Assembly: GCA_946811695.1 (NCBI GenBank)
Contig: OX328124.1
Span: 57,994,459 to 58,058,458 of the forward strand
Origin: Gonocerus acuteangulatus
Lineage: Eukaryota > Arthropoda > Insecta > Hemiptera > Coreidae
Direction of reading: 5' to 3'
DNA length: 64,000 bases
Of the stretch, positions 1 to 11,508 are shown one piece after another. The first letter of the stretch is position 1. The number at the start of each line of letters is the position of its first letter. Below the pieces are notes generated by a model. The model saw nothing but the letters and a program-made list of their open reading frames with translations, was not told the origin of the DNA and did not search any database. The position numbers were made by a program, and so were the translations under genes.

Positions 1-1821
1 ATTATTAGTATTTAATGATTACTTATTTAACTCAGTTTGCAGACAATCAAATAAAGTTATAACTTTAATCAAAAATGAGCTCATTTACACCAAATTTACT
101 ATCTTGCTTTTAAGTAATTTCCTCAACTTTTTTTGTCTCCAGTATTCTGTCCCTAATAACAAACAAAAGAATCTTCTGCCGCCTCTATAGGTTGAATATT
201 GGTTTATATGTGGTCACTTTTACAGAACATTTATTCATCCAAAAATAAAGTGTTCTGATATTAAGGTTACATTATCTGGCACTTTTCTATTACATTATCT
301 TTAGCAAGAATTATGAAAATTCTCTGCCTACCTCCTGGGCCTCCAAGAGGAAGTACAGGCCCCTTAACCCTCCCCCTCCATTAACTTGGTAATTAAGGGC
401 CCCTGTCCATTAACATTACCAAAAACTATTGATAGAATTATTTAAAACGGACATTTCTCTGAAAATAAAATTAAATACATTGGTAATTGAACGGAGTGGA
501 AAATGGTTACTATATTACTTTCTTATTTTAAATTATAATGAGAGTAAAAAAAATGACACCTACCTCCCCTGAGACTGTGCGCCCCTGACCAATTGACCTC
601 CACGCCCCCCTCCCTCACAAAGGGCCTGCTTCCCTCCTCCTACCCTTTCCAACTGAGGCTCTATAAAAATCGCTTATATTTCATTATGTAGATTTTATCT
701 AAAGAGTGTACTAACATTCCTCTTATAACTACTATTTTTTGTCATTCAAAACATGAGACTGTTCTTCGTTAAGAATATTGGTATAGTAGAAACTTAGTAC
801 AATTAGTGGAGACCTAATTTCAAAAATATACTCTTATGAAAGTAAGAAATACGTAAATAACCGAGTGAAGAAATTGAAGCATAAGTTACTTTGCTTTGTT
901 TAGATGTTTCCTTCAGCCCATTTTACCTTCATTTAAAGAATACAAGGAAATTATTTGTTTAATAACTATATGTTTTGTTTTTTTGTTGTTTATTTTTATT
1001 ATGGAATTTATTTATGTTGATTTTGTACTCACTAAAAGAAAAATTACAAATCTGTGTAAACTAATTTCAGCTTCATGTATTGATGGTTACTTTAAGTATA
1101 TCTTTGTATTTATATGCATCTGTGAAAGCATAAAATATCTTATTTAAAGCATATTACAATAAGATGAGGAAAAGTTTATTTAATGGCGACATCACATCTT
1201 GAATGTATTCTTAGCTATGCCTGTTCATTTAAAATATGTAATTACATATTTGAGGCATGTGAACCATATTTTAAGTTTAGCTAAAAATTTGTATCATTCA
1301 AAAGTTCTCTATATTTTATCTGAGTTTACCCTCTAAACATCAAAAATGTAAGAAAGCTTTGTTATTACCACTTAGTACAAATGGTAAGAATTATTTTCTC
1401 GTCATTCTATTCTCTTAAGACGTCGAAGGGTAAAACCACAACAATAAAATAAAATTTATATGAAGCTAAAATGTAAAAAACCATTACTCTTAAATTTGTT
1501 TAATTGAATGCTTGGACGGTAAGAATACAGAGTACTTTTTTATAATGCACCACAATCGAAAATGAAAACTTTAACTACTTATGTTAAAAATTACGAAAGT
1601 AATTATAATGATAAATGTGATATAAAATGTAAAAATATGTAGTTAACTTTTAAAGTTTGACGTGTATTATTTTTTAAATAAATGTTAAAAATATCCTTTT
1701 GACTGTTTCGTGCATCTTTCTTTGTTGGAAATATAAGCTATTCTTACTTCCCTTATCTCATCTTCTGAAAAACTATTGAAAATCTGTTGGAAGTTTATAG
1801 AAGCATCTAGTCAAATCTAGC
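1..1821. other. AT-rich unassigned stretch with two GC-rich patches
   Basis: No convincing gene or complete element was found here. Two pyrimidine-rich, GC-rich patches near 329-425 and 563-660 stand out from the AT-rich surroundings and may be worn ends of the GC-tipped hAT MITEs seen later. The single 83-codon frame near 900 is mostly phenylalanine and isoleucine and looks like chance. Confidence 0.5.
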
Positions 1822-2112
1822 AGTTTATGCAGGGGCCCCGACGTATAAAAAATATTGGGTGGTCTTGCCACGGGAAATTTTTTAAATTTTATATGAAGAA
1901 TATTGAGTTTTTCAGCAGCCCTGGCTCGCCCGCCCCAGACTTTACTCAGATTATTTGTGTTAAATCATTACTGAATGTATTTTAAAAGGTACATCATTTT
2001 GTGATTATACAAAGCATAATATAACTAATAATATTCGGGAATAATTAGGAGGCTCCACTCCCCAAATAAACTTTTGAGGGGGCCTCATGGAGTCGGCGCC
2101 TATGAGCTTATG
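1822..2112. mobile_element. hAT-type MITE with near-perfect 8-bp target duplication
   Basis: The element body is 1830-2104. Its left end reads CAGGGGCCCCGAC and its right end is the reverse complement of CATAGGCGCCGAC, so the termini are inverted repeats of the CA...TG kind usual for hAT. Flanking 8-mers AGTTTATG and AGCTTATG differ at one base. It is about 275 bp and non-coding. Confidence 0.7.
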
Positions 2113-2423
2113 AACAGATATTTGTTTTTAAAAGCCAGGAGTAATTTATGAGGAAACACATTTTCCAATATTCTAACAACTTATACTGAGCTTGAATGCT
2201 CATTAACGATGCTTCTGGCATCAAATTATTCACTATATTGAATTTATATTTATTTGAATAACTACAATAAATATACATATATCTATTATAAAATAATTGT
2301 TGTGTGATAAAAGTTAATTATAATTCATTAAGTAATTTTTAAAAATAATTTAATAATATAAGGCTTAATTGTCAGTTTTACTTTAAACATTTAAAATAAT
2401 TATTTGAATTTTAACGTCCATTT

Positions 2424-2592
2424 ATTATTGACTACAAATTTTAGGATGGGTTATCTATAGGTTACCACCCTTCTCTAGCCAGAATAGGGCTTCTTTTTTT
2501 CAAAAGAAAAGGCACCTCCCCATAGTGGGAATTGAACTCACAACCTTAGGCATGGAGTGCACATGACATAGCACTCACGGTCAGCGGGCCTC
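2424..2592 (-). mobile_element. tRNA-derived SINE, type S1
   Basis: Read on the minus strand it has a tRNA-like head with a B-box-like GTTGTGAGTTCAATTCCC, a stretch resembling the S1 middle section (AAGGG..GGTAACCTATAGATA) and the S1 tail that ends in AATAAATGGACGTTAAAA. The same order is seen in better copies at 9002-9223 and 40485-40660. Such elements are transcribed by RNA polymerase III and moved by a LINE enzyme. Confidence 0.7.
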
Positions 2593-2630
2593 CCATTTAA
2601 AATATTAAAAAACAATTGCAATATAAAATA

Positions 2631-2783
2631 AAGTGCAATGTTTTGAAACTCTTTATTATATAAAATTAATGTTGATTTGAATTAATAAAAATTTTAATTT
2701 TATTTAAAATATAAAAAACAATTAAAATTTTTATTCATTCAAATCAACATTAATTTTATATAATATAGAGTTTTATTGCACTT
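2631..2783. repeat. Small palindromic (foldback) element
   Basis: Two arms of roughly 65 bp are inverted copies, the left beginning AAGTGCAATG and the right ending CATTGCACTT-like, with a short AT-rich centre. The RNA or single strand would fold into one long hairpin. No coding capacity. It is probably a MITE; no clear target duplication was seen. Confidence 0.65.
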
Positions 2784-3029
2784 CCTGGTAATACACATTG
2801 AGAGGCTGACAGAATAATAGCATTAACTCTACTGAAGGACACCAGGTTCAGGACACACTCTCAGCAGAAGGGAAAGAGAAGCATTCGGAGGTAAATTTGT
2901 TGACTTTAAAATAAAAGGGGGAAAAAAAAGACTGATGTTTTAGCTTTTACTTGGAAGATCTAATATGCAGGGTAAGTTATTATAATCTCTATTGCCATTA
3001 ATTTATTTTATTTTAATATTCATTCATTA

Positions 3030-3085
3030 ATAGCAACGATTTGTTGGGCCTGGTGCTCAACTGGTAACCATCCTTTTCTAGCTGG
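3030..3085 (-). mobile_element. S1 SINE tail fragment interrupted by the hAT at 3094
   Basis: A worn copy of the S1 SINE tail (GGTAACCATCC..TCTAGCTGGGCTG on the plus strand) runs up to the hAT element and seems to resume at about 4444-4475 (GTGATGCC). Comparison with the S1 copy at 40485-40660, where the same two parts are adjacent, suggests that the hAT landed inside the SINE. Confidence 0.5.
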
Positions 3086-4451
3086 GCTGTAAGCAGTGTT
3101 GTAAAATACCCGGGTATTTATTCTCAAGGGTAAATACCCGGGTATTTAAGGTATTTAACTAAACCACAACTTAGTAATCGAATATTGTAAAATGTCATGG
3201 ATCTTGCCATCTTTAGAGCTATTGCAACACTGAGAAACTATTAAAACAATAATAAATTATAAAATAGAGAGGTTAATAAATAATAAATTATTACCTGAAA
3301 ATTTGCCATGTACCAATAAAACAATTTGTTTGCCTAAATTTGATACTACTGTACTGCATTCACAAAAATGTAGCCTCAGCTAAAACTTTGGACTAGGATT
3401 GTCTCAATTTCTCAAAACTCAAATTAAGTTACCTACTCATTGATCAAAACACATGTACCTTTCAAGCCTCTCCACCATAACATGGGACTTATTTTATTAT
3501 TTTCTTTATCATTGTCTTCAAGACCTTCCCAAACAAAGGATCTTTGCCATAATCCCTCTTAGTCCCTATAGCCAGCTATGTTTTTCCGAAGATCAACTGA
3601 TTTCAATCCCATGCTTCTGCCTAACTCACACACAAAACAAATGGAAGAGTTCAACAAGTCTGCATCAAGATGTGCCTTTCCAATACCAAACTGAATGCGT
3701 TCTCCCATTTAGTTAACACACGTTTTTCCTCCGTTTTTTTGAAGAGAAGATTCTGGGTTTCTTGTTGAAGAGTTTTCAGTAATTCTTAAATCTCTTATGA
3801 ACTGTGTGGTCCAAAGGGGCTATTAACTGAATGGCAGTGATAAGTTGAACAATTGGATCAAGGATGTTAACTAGTTTCCCAACTCGGATTCAAAACACTC
3901 TGTCATCAAGAAGCTACCTTTTTATTTCTGGTGAGATTTCCGCTTACTGTAATGTTGTTACTACTGTATGAGCATAATTTCAAATAATATTAACAAGGAT
4001 CACAAACTTAAACTTAACTTAAAATGGGTTTGACCTATTATAATAAACATTAAAAATGTTTTTGGCCCTTTTTTAAAATTTAAATAAGTCCTTAATAATT
4101 GAATAGGCTTCATTAAAATCTTTTTTAAATTAATTAACCTTCCACACTGTAAAAGTAACCATGAAAAATCATAGACATACATTAAGTTGTAAATACCCGG
4201 ACCGACTTTTAACTTTCTTTAAAATATTACTGGGTAAGTATTAATGTTCATTAAGCTTTTATGATTAAATGGGTAAGTTTCAGTCCTTGTTTACACCCAA
4301 AAATATTCAAAGAAGTTGTATCAAGCTCAAAAACTGAAAATACCCCCTTTTTGGGTATTTACCTTCCCTGTGGGTAAATACCCGGGTAAGTACCCAATTT
4401 ATATTTACCTACCCACTGGGTATTTACCCACCCGACATCACTGGCTGTAAG
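3086..4451. mobile_element. hAT-like DNA element with perfect 8-bp target duplication
   Basis: The body is 3094-4443 (1350 bp), starting CAGTGTTGTAAAATACCC and ending CCCGACATCACTG. It is flanked on both sides by GCTGTAAG, an exact 8-bp duplication as made by hAT transposases. Both ends carry repeated copies of TACCCGGGTATTTA, a self-complementary motif present just inside both termini. The interior has only short frames broken by stops, so this is a non-autonomous or long-dead copy. Confidence 0.8.
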
Positions 4452-4475
4452 TGATGCCTAGAATTGATTTTTAAT

Positions 4476-5360
4476 GACTTCTGGGTATTTTTTATGTAAA
4501 AGAGTAATTTAAATGAATCTGTGCAGTAAATGTACATTTTATTATAAAAAATGAATAACTGGTTCTTATTTACTTCCTGAATGACATTTTCATGATCAAA
4601 ATGATTTCCCTTTAGAAGATTTTTTTTTTCTGGAGAATTCGTAGTAGAAATCAAACCCATTTCTCTAGGCATAGCTTTAATGTGTTCAATAAATCATAAA
4701 TGAGAAGTCCCTGATTTGAAATAATGAACCTTCTACTAGGCATTATTGTTACAGTAATCTACTACGAGATCTACAACCAAAATATTAGTTATTCAACTAT
4801 CAAAAACGGTTAAAGATGTCACCTTGAAAGTAGTTTCATTGAATTTCCCACTTCTAAATAACTACACAAAATTTACTTAAACCTATTAACCAAAACCCGG
4901 AAGCCGTACCCTTTCTTTTTTGCCAGAAACTAGTGTTCTGTTTGTTTACTTTACCAATCAATTTAGGCAAAATATTTTTGTTCCTCTTTTCATCAAAATC
5001 AATGGACTTTTGTAGATGGTAGAGCGCGAACAGTATACTTATAAATACATATAGCTGCTACTTAAACTGTCCATTATAGGGAAACAGGGGTATTTGAATG
5101 GATTTGGTTCTTACAATGATTATTTTATTTTGTTATTTACAATAGCCATTAAAAAACTAGCATTTCTTTCAGTGTACATTTTTTTTTTTTCTTAATAAAG
5201 CCTGCCGATTACCATTACTACCACTTGTAACGAAATCTATTTCAATTTCCATGCCAGCAATTTGTAAAATTAAAGTTTATGTTATGCTCTTTTCACGAAT
5301 TCAATCAGAATTATTTTTTAATGCAATAGGTACTATCAATAGTTATCTAAAAATTGTATG
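4476..5360. other. AT-rich unassigned stretch
   Basis: No gene, RNA or complete element was recognised. The short minus-strand frames around 4424-4672 overlap the hAT end and show no recognisable domain. Confidence 0.4.
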
Positions 5361-5580
5361 CAGGAGCGTATGTAGGAAATACATTTGGGGGAAGGGAAAA
5401 TTTTAAATATTTTAGTGTAAAATGGAGAGTTTTGAGGTCCTCCTAGTAAACCTGGGTAAATTTTGAAGACATTTTTCGTTTTTATAGGTTTTTTTTTGTT
5501 ATGAAATGTTCTGCCCAAAACAAAATTGGGGGGGGGGGGGGGGGGGAGGGTGGCTGCAGCCCCCTTTATATACGCCCATG
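5361..5580. mobile_element. MITE of the GGGCGTATATA family, worn copy
   Basis: The left end CAGGAGCGTATGTA and right end TATATACGCCCATG are inverted repeats shared with the better copies at 6401, 11091 and 62020. A long G run lies just inside the right end, as in the other copies. The flanking 8-mers match only in part, so the insertion is old or the ends have decayed. Confidence 0.6.
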
Positions 5581-5733
5581 GTGTTATGCGAAAATTTTGT
5601 TTCTCGCACTTATAATATTATTTTTTATTTGTAAACGTTCAAGAGAGATTTTCAGGCAATCTGAGTAATGTTCGTCTTACGGGCAACACTGCTTAAGTGC
5701 GGGAAATCTGTTTGCATCTACCATTACAGCAGT

Positions 5734-5770
5734 CAGTATTCAACTTTCAATGTGGAGGAATACTTATCAG
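5734..5770 (+). other. Possible short first exon (weak)
   Basis: A TCAGT initiator-like motif at 5732-5736 is followed by an ATG at 5750 and seven codons (MWRNTYQ) that end exactly at a good 5' splice site, CAG|GTGAGTAAG. Initiators of the TCAGT kind are usual in arthropods. The start context is mediocre and nothing else supports transcription, so chance is quite possible. Confidence 0.2.
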
Positions 5771-5789
5771 GTGAGTAAGTTCATGATTC

Positions 5790-6400
5790 TCAAGACATTA
5801 CTGTAATCGTTCTTTCAAAATATTAATTCACTTTTTCGTAGTTGTGTCTCCTATTAATGGCCTTCGAATTAGTGTTCCGATTTTCTAATATTCTCTTAAA
5901 AGAAAAGAGAAAACTAGCAGGCAAATTTCAAGTTTTTCACCTTTCATCGTCCCGCCTCAATCCCTTTCATTTTCAACGACAAATCGTTGTTCGACGGTAT
6001 TGAAAAATGCCCTACATGGGTTATACCACATTTTGTGTCGTTTTCTTGAATTTATGAATAAAAACTGAATCAATATTTTTCAATTATTTGTGTTATTCCT
6101 TTCGTATGGGGTATTAATTTACATATAATAAAAATGTGTTTTAATTCTTCGAAAACAAAATGGCGGCGCAATGTCTCACGAACGAAAATTCTCTTTTCTC
6201 ATAATTTCTAATAATAATGGTGAACAATTCTATCACGTAGAAGCTGCATTACTAATCAGATTCTTCAGAAAAGTGGGTATTGTATGCAGCAGTCATGAAG
6301 AATTTGCTTAAAATAACTTGTATACTTACGAAATATATTACTAGATTTATTTTTTTGGTTGGATTTAAGGCGTGTCAATATGAATAAATTTGCTCTTGTA
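5790..6400. other. Unassigned stretch with a dispersed repeat
   Basis: No gene was seen. Bases 6135-6185 closely match 25870-25920, including a shared CAAAATGGCGGC at 6156-6167. This is part of an interspersed repeat whose ends could not be fixed. Confidence 0.45.
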
Positions 6401-6656
6401 CATGGGCGTATATAGAAAATAATTTCGGGGGGGGGGGACCATTTCCGGGGTATGAAATAATACCAATTTACAACTTTTAATAGTTTTATGCAACTAAAAC
6501 GCTATTACAATATAAATAAAATATTTTTTATGAACAAAGTGATCTTATTTAATTTATTTTTAAGGGTTTTATGGCACATTTTTACGATCAAATCACACTT
6601 TCGGGAGGGGCTAGAGCCCCCTCAGTCCCCCCTTATATGTGGGGGGACCCCCACCC
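6401..6656. mobile_element. MITE of the GGGCGTATATA family
   Basis: It opens with CATGGGCGTATATAG, followed by a G run and an interior colinear with the copy at 11091-11349 (GGGTTTTATGGCACATTTTT, GCCCCCTCAG). The right end is altered (TTATATGTGGGG). The flanks TGCTCTTGTA and TGCTCTTCTGTA are similar, in keeping with an original hAT-type target duplication. Confidence 0.65.
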
Positions 6657-6688
6657 GTGCTCTTCTGTATGTTTAATGAACAGCTTAC

Positions 6689-6690
<2 letters not shown>

Positions 6691-6734
<44 letters not shown>
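6691..6734. repeat. Poly(T) run of about 44
   Basis: An uninterrupted T tract with no recognisable retroposon body attached on either side. It could be the tail of an eroded retroposon on the minus strand or simple slippage. Confidence 0.8.
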
Positions 6735-7465
<731 letters not shown>

Positions 7466-8666
7466 CAGGGTGCCCCAAGTTCGCGTGCCACACCGTTAAA
7501 ATATGCAATTGCAGAGATGGGCATAATTTTATTTATAAATAAAAATACGAATTTATTCGTACTTCATATATTTGTGAATACGAATATAAATAAATTCGTA
7601 CTTAATATATTTGTGAATACGAATATAAATAAATTCGTATTCATAAGTGTGAATACGAATTTATTTTTATTCACATATATTAAATATAAAAATACAAATA
7701 AAATTTTATTCGCAAATTTTTCTGCGAATACAAATAAATTCACAGAAAAAATTGTAAATAATCACAAAAAATGTGAATATTTACAAAAAATCAAGTGATT
7801 AAAAAAAATCACATTAAAATATACGAATAAAAATTTATTCACATTATAATTTGTGAATAAAAATTTATTCACAATAAAATTCGCAAATAAATCATGAATT
7901 TATTCGTATTAAGTTGATATTACGAAAGTTATTGAAGGTGATTTTTTTTTTTTTTTTTTTAATTTTATTGTGAATTTATTCACATTATAATTTGTAAATA
8001 AAAATTTATTCACAATAAAAAAAAAAAAAATCACCTTCAATAACTTTCGTAATATCAACTTAATACGAATAAATTCATGATTTATTTGCGAATTTTATTG
8101 TGAATAAATTTTTATTCACAAATTATAATGTGAATAAATTTTTATTCGTATATTTTAATGTGATTTTTTTTAATCACTTGATTTTTTGTAAATATTCACA
8201 TTTTTTGTGATTATTTACAAATTTTTCTGTGAATTTATTTGTATTCGCAGAAAAATTTGCGAATAAAATTTTATTTGTATAAAAATAAATTCGTATTCAC
8301 ACTTATGAATACGAATTTATTTATATTCGTATTCACAAATATATTAAGTACGAATTTATTTATATTCGTATTCACAAATATATGAAGTACGAATAAATTC
8401 GTATTTTTATTTATAAATAAAATTATGCCCATCTCTGTGCAATTGTTTTAATGCAGGGCTGAGACGGTTTCTCTAATTGTGACACCTGAAAAATCTTTTC
8501 AGTCCATATTCAACCTCATCATAACCTCCTCCTTCCATTTAATCTCCAGCTACCATAACTTCGGAATTTCCAATAGAATGCCATACTTTTTATGACGAAT
8601 TATTGTAGAAAATAAAATTCTATAACTAGTTTATATCGGAGAATATTTCGATTTGACACACCCTTT
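7466..8666. mobile_element. Possible TA-flanked DNA element hosting the foldback
   Basis: The sequence before the foldback starts CAGGGTGCCCC right after TATA, and the sequence after it runs to GACACACCCTTTA. CAGGGTG and its inverted partner CACCCTT next to TA are typical of some Tc1/mariner-like ends. If real, the 926-bp foldback at 7512-8437 is nested in this older element. The evidence is only the two termini. Confidence 0.3.
7504..8445. mobile_element. Long hAT-type foldback element with perfect 8-bp duplication
   Basis: The body 7512-8437 is a nearly perfect palindrome with arms of about 450 bp. The ends read CAGAGATGGGCATAAT and its exact complement, a hAT-like terminus, and TGCAATTG is repeated exactly on both sides. 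The arms are composed of short degenerate units based on GAATACGAATAAATTTATTC, themselves often self-complementary. There is no coding sequence. The close match of the arms points to recent movement or to arm-to-arm correction. Confidence 0.85.
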
Positions 8667-8907
8667 AGCCTTTAAATGGCATAACACGTTATTTAACGCG
8701 TGTTTATGTATCTCATAAACGGTACGGGAAAAGGAATGGATTCTGAAATAAGAAAATAAGTATTTAAATCGAAATAACGATAATGTATCAGTATTGGTGA
8801 CAGTAAATATAATTACTTATGACAAGAGACCAGTTACGTATCGCAGTGTCGACCTTTTAGTGCCTTGTAACAACAAAAGATTATAGTATTAAAGGAAAAA
8901 TGTTTAA

Positions 8908-8910
<3 letters not shown>
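8667..8910. other. Unassigned stretch
   Basis: Nothing recognisable in this AT-rich interval. Confidence 0.35.

Positions 8911-8990
<80 letters not shown>
8911..8990. repeat. (TA)n microsatellite
   Basis: An almost pure TA repeat with one G interruption, directly upstream of the SINE at 9002. Confidence 0.9.
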
Positions 8991-8994
<4 letters not shown>

Positions 8995-9234
8995 CTTAGG
9001 AAAGAGGGAGGAGACCCGGTCGCCGTGAGCGTTAAGGCGTGAGCACTTAACACTCCGTTCGAAAGGGTCGTGGGTTCGATTCCCACTAGGGGTGGTGGCT
9101 TTTCTTTCGAAAAAAGAGAAGGCAATAGCCCTATCCTGGTTAGAAAAGGGTGGTAACCTATAGATAACCCGTCCTAAAATTCGTAGTTAATAATAAATGG
9201 ACGTTAAAATTTAATAATAATAATATACTTAGGA
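8991..9234 (+). mobile_element. tRNA-derived SINE, type S1, with 11-bp target duplication
   Basis: The body is 9002-9223. The head is like a serine-type tRNA gene, with an A-box-like TGAGCGTTAAGG and a B-box GGGTTCGATTCCC that act as an internal RNA polymerase III promoter. The middle has GGGTGGTAACCTATAGATAA and the tail ends in AATAAATGGACGTTAAAA plus a short TAA repeat. TATACTTAGGA flanks it on both sides. This is the best reference copy of S1 in the window. Confidence 0.85.
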
Positions 9235-9273
9235 TTTGCTTATCAACACTTTAGGTGTATGGCCTCAGTGGAT

Positions 9274-9400
9274 ATTGTGATTTCGTGGTGCGTACTTATT
9301 TCAATTGTCTTTATTTTGGCGGGTTACAGCTAGTACGTCGATATGGTACTGGTGCCATAACAAAGACAATTGAAATAACTAAGCACCAAGAAATCACAAT
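9274..9400. mobile_element. 127-bp stem-loop MITE
   Basis: Arms of about 44 bp (left begins ATTGTGATTTCGTGG, right ends with the complement ATTGTGATTTCTTGG) pair with few mismatches around a 40-base centre. No target duplication was certain. Confidence 0.6.
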
Positions 9401-9463
9401 CTCGTGAAACGTGAAATTTTCTAGTCGACCCTTCCGGATTGCGTCATAAGGTCATCTTCATAA
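9401..9463 (+). mobile_element. Helentron-like family Y 3' end, split by a MITE
   Basis: This matches the terminal part of family Y (AAATTTTCTAGTCG..CTTCCGGATTG). The match resumes after the MITE at about 9827-9875 with TAAG..GGAGGGAGGGAAG, corresponding to the family Y terminal hairpin region. The MITE therefore inserted into an existing Y element. Confidence 0.6.
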
Positions 9464-9829
9464 GGCCTCTCGTCCAATGGAACCGAAAAGCTGCGAACTG
9501 CGAAGCAACGAATTCGGACGATCGGCGTTCGTCCGAATTCGTGCGAATGCCTCTCGTCCATTGCCTCAGTGTTCGTCCGAATTCGCAGTAAACTTGATGG
9601 CTCGTACACACAGTCCATTTTCAACCATTACTTTTCGCACTCGTTCGCAACTATAAATCCCAGCAGAATGGGATCGGTTCGCACTTCGCACAAGTTCGGA
9701 CGAAAATAGACAAACGATACGGGCCCAGTGGACGCGGTCCATGATGAAGCCTCGTGTTTGGATTGTTTTCGTCCGAATTCGGACGAATTCATTTCGCAGC
9801 TTTTCGGTTCCAGTGGACAAGAGGTCTAA
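9461..9829. mobile_element. PIF/Harbinger-type MITE with TAA target duplication
   Basis: The body 9464-9826 (363 bp) has terminal inverted repeats of about 34 bp; the left starts GGCCTCTCGTCC and the right ends with the complement of GACCTCTTGTCC. TAA lies directly outside both ends, the three-base duplication typical of this superfamily. The interior has repeated GTTCGTCCGAATTCG motifs and is more GC-rich than the surroundings. Open frames across it are translations of the repeats. Confidence 0.75.
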
Positions 9830-10059
9830 GCCAGTTTGCACCCTGCGGAGGGAGGGAAGAAACTACTACAAATATATATGTTTTTTATTCTATACGATTA
9901 ATAATTTAGCGTTTTAAAATGAAGTAAACTTTTTTTGTACGTACGAACTTAATTTTGGTGAGAATGGAGTCCTTGAATCTATTTTGCCTTGGAAGTGAGA
10001 GAGGAGTTGGCGACCGAGAGGGAAGGATACTGGTTTGCAAGTAATCCAGAAGAGGGAGC

Positions 10060-10157
10060 TTCTATCGTTCGGCCATTCCAAGCCAGTCAGTCTCCACGAG
10101 TGAAAGTGTTAGGACCGTCGGTGTTTACTTCAAAATAGTCCGGGGGAACATGTCGAG
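10060..10157 (+). promoter_or_regulatory. Possible promoter and first exon
   Basis: This patch is richer in G, C and CpG than its flanks. A TCAGT initiator-like motif lies at 10087-10091. About 60 bases on, an ATG at 10151 with A at -3 begins ATGTCGA, followed at once by a consensus 5' splice site GTAAGTTG. This looks like an arthropod first exon with a two-codon coding start before a long intron. The coding partner is unknown; RNA evidence would be needed. Confidence 0.3.
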
Positions 10158-11082
10158 TAAGTTGTCATCCAATAGATAACAGTGTTCAGTGATTTTATTG
10201 GAAACATTTTTTTTGGAATGCAGTCTCTCTATTGTCGGGACAATCAACTAAGGTATTTGAGGTACTCCGAGTGCGCGCGTTAAAGTCTCCATAGTAGTTT
10301 TGTGGATTATTGCAGAAGTAAACACAGGTATGATAATTTCTGACTCCTCCTTAGTTAGCACAATATTTTCTTTTATTTGTGTAATATTTTAGTTAAGGAT
10401 TTTTTAGAGCATTAAACGAAATATGACTCTTCATTCATATAGAAAATATATTTTTGAAGTTATTTATTTGTGCTTTTGTGAAATTGCTGTTATTACAGAG
10501 AAAAAAATAATAATACTTTAATAATTGGTGGTTGTCATGCCATACCAAGTTCATGACAAGTGTTTCAGCATCTCTACCCCCTTTTTGTAATTATATTTAT
10601 GATCTAATAACCCTCATTGCTAAATGTTAACTTTATTGTATGAGTTAATAGGGGAATATTTTATTGTCATAGACAGAAAACTGTGTTTCATAACATTTGA
10701 TAAAGAAAATTGAATGACCAACTCTACTGGTTATCCATTTTACGGAAGCATAAGATTAAAATATCTTAGAGAAATGCTCAGAAATTCATCTGTTATTTAT
10801 TTCTTCTGGTAAAAGTTATTGATTACAAAATGAAGCTCATTCCAAATATATAACAAAAAAATATGTATTGTTCTCTGTCTACTTGCTATCCCATAAGTAA
10901 GCTTATAATAATTATGCATAGGTGAAGGCAGTCTTATGTTTAAGTAAAATGTCATTTACTAACTAATAGAAGAAATTTAGTTTAATAAATAGGGCTTCAT
11001 ACATTCATATATATATGGATAAATGTGAAACTTTTCGCTATGACTGTCAAGAGTAGAGCTAAAATTTATTAGTGTCTAATCA
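10158..11082. other. Unassigned stretch, possibly intron
   Basis: No gene or repeat was recognised. It would be the beginning of the first intron if the exon ending at 10157 is real. Confidence 0.35.
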
Positions 11083-11357
11083 ATATAAAGCATGGGCGTA
11101 TATAGAAAATAATTTCGGGGGGGGGGGGGCTGAGACCATTTCCGGTGTATGGAATACTAACGATTTAGATCTTGGAAGAGTTTTAGCCAACTTAAACGCT
11201 ATTACACCCAAAATGGAATATGTTTTATGAACTAAATGATCTTATGTAATTTATTTTTAAGGGTTTTATGACATTTTTACCGAAGAAATCAAAATTTCGG
11301 GGGGGGGGGGGGGCTGCAGCCCCCTCAGCCCCCCTTATATACGCCCATGATATAAAG
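11083..11357. mobile_element. hAT-type MITE, GGGCGTATATA family, with perfect 8-bp duplication
   Basis: The body 11091-11349 (259 bp) begins CATGGGCGTATATA and ends TATATACGCCCATG, an exact 14-bp inverted repeat. ATATAAAG is repeated exactly on both sides. G runs lie inside each end. This is the cleanest copy and fixes the family as hAT-like by its 8-bp duplication. Confidence 0.85.
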
Positions 11358-11462
11358 TAATAATTTTTCTACCATAATAAATAGAGAGATTATTATTAGA
11401 GATCTGAAATGAAATTATAAAATAGTTTATGTTCAAATACATATGTATTAACTTCTGTTTGA

Positions 11463-11465
<3 letters not shown>

Positions 11466-11508
<43 letters not shown>

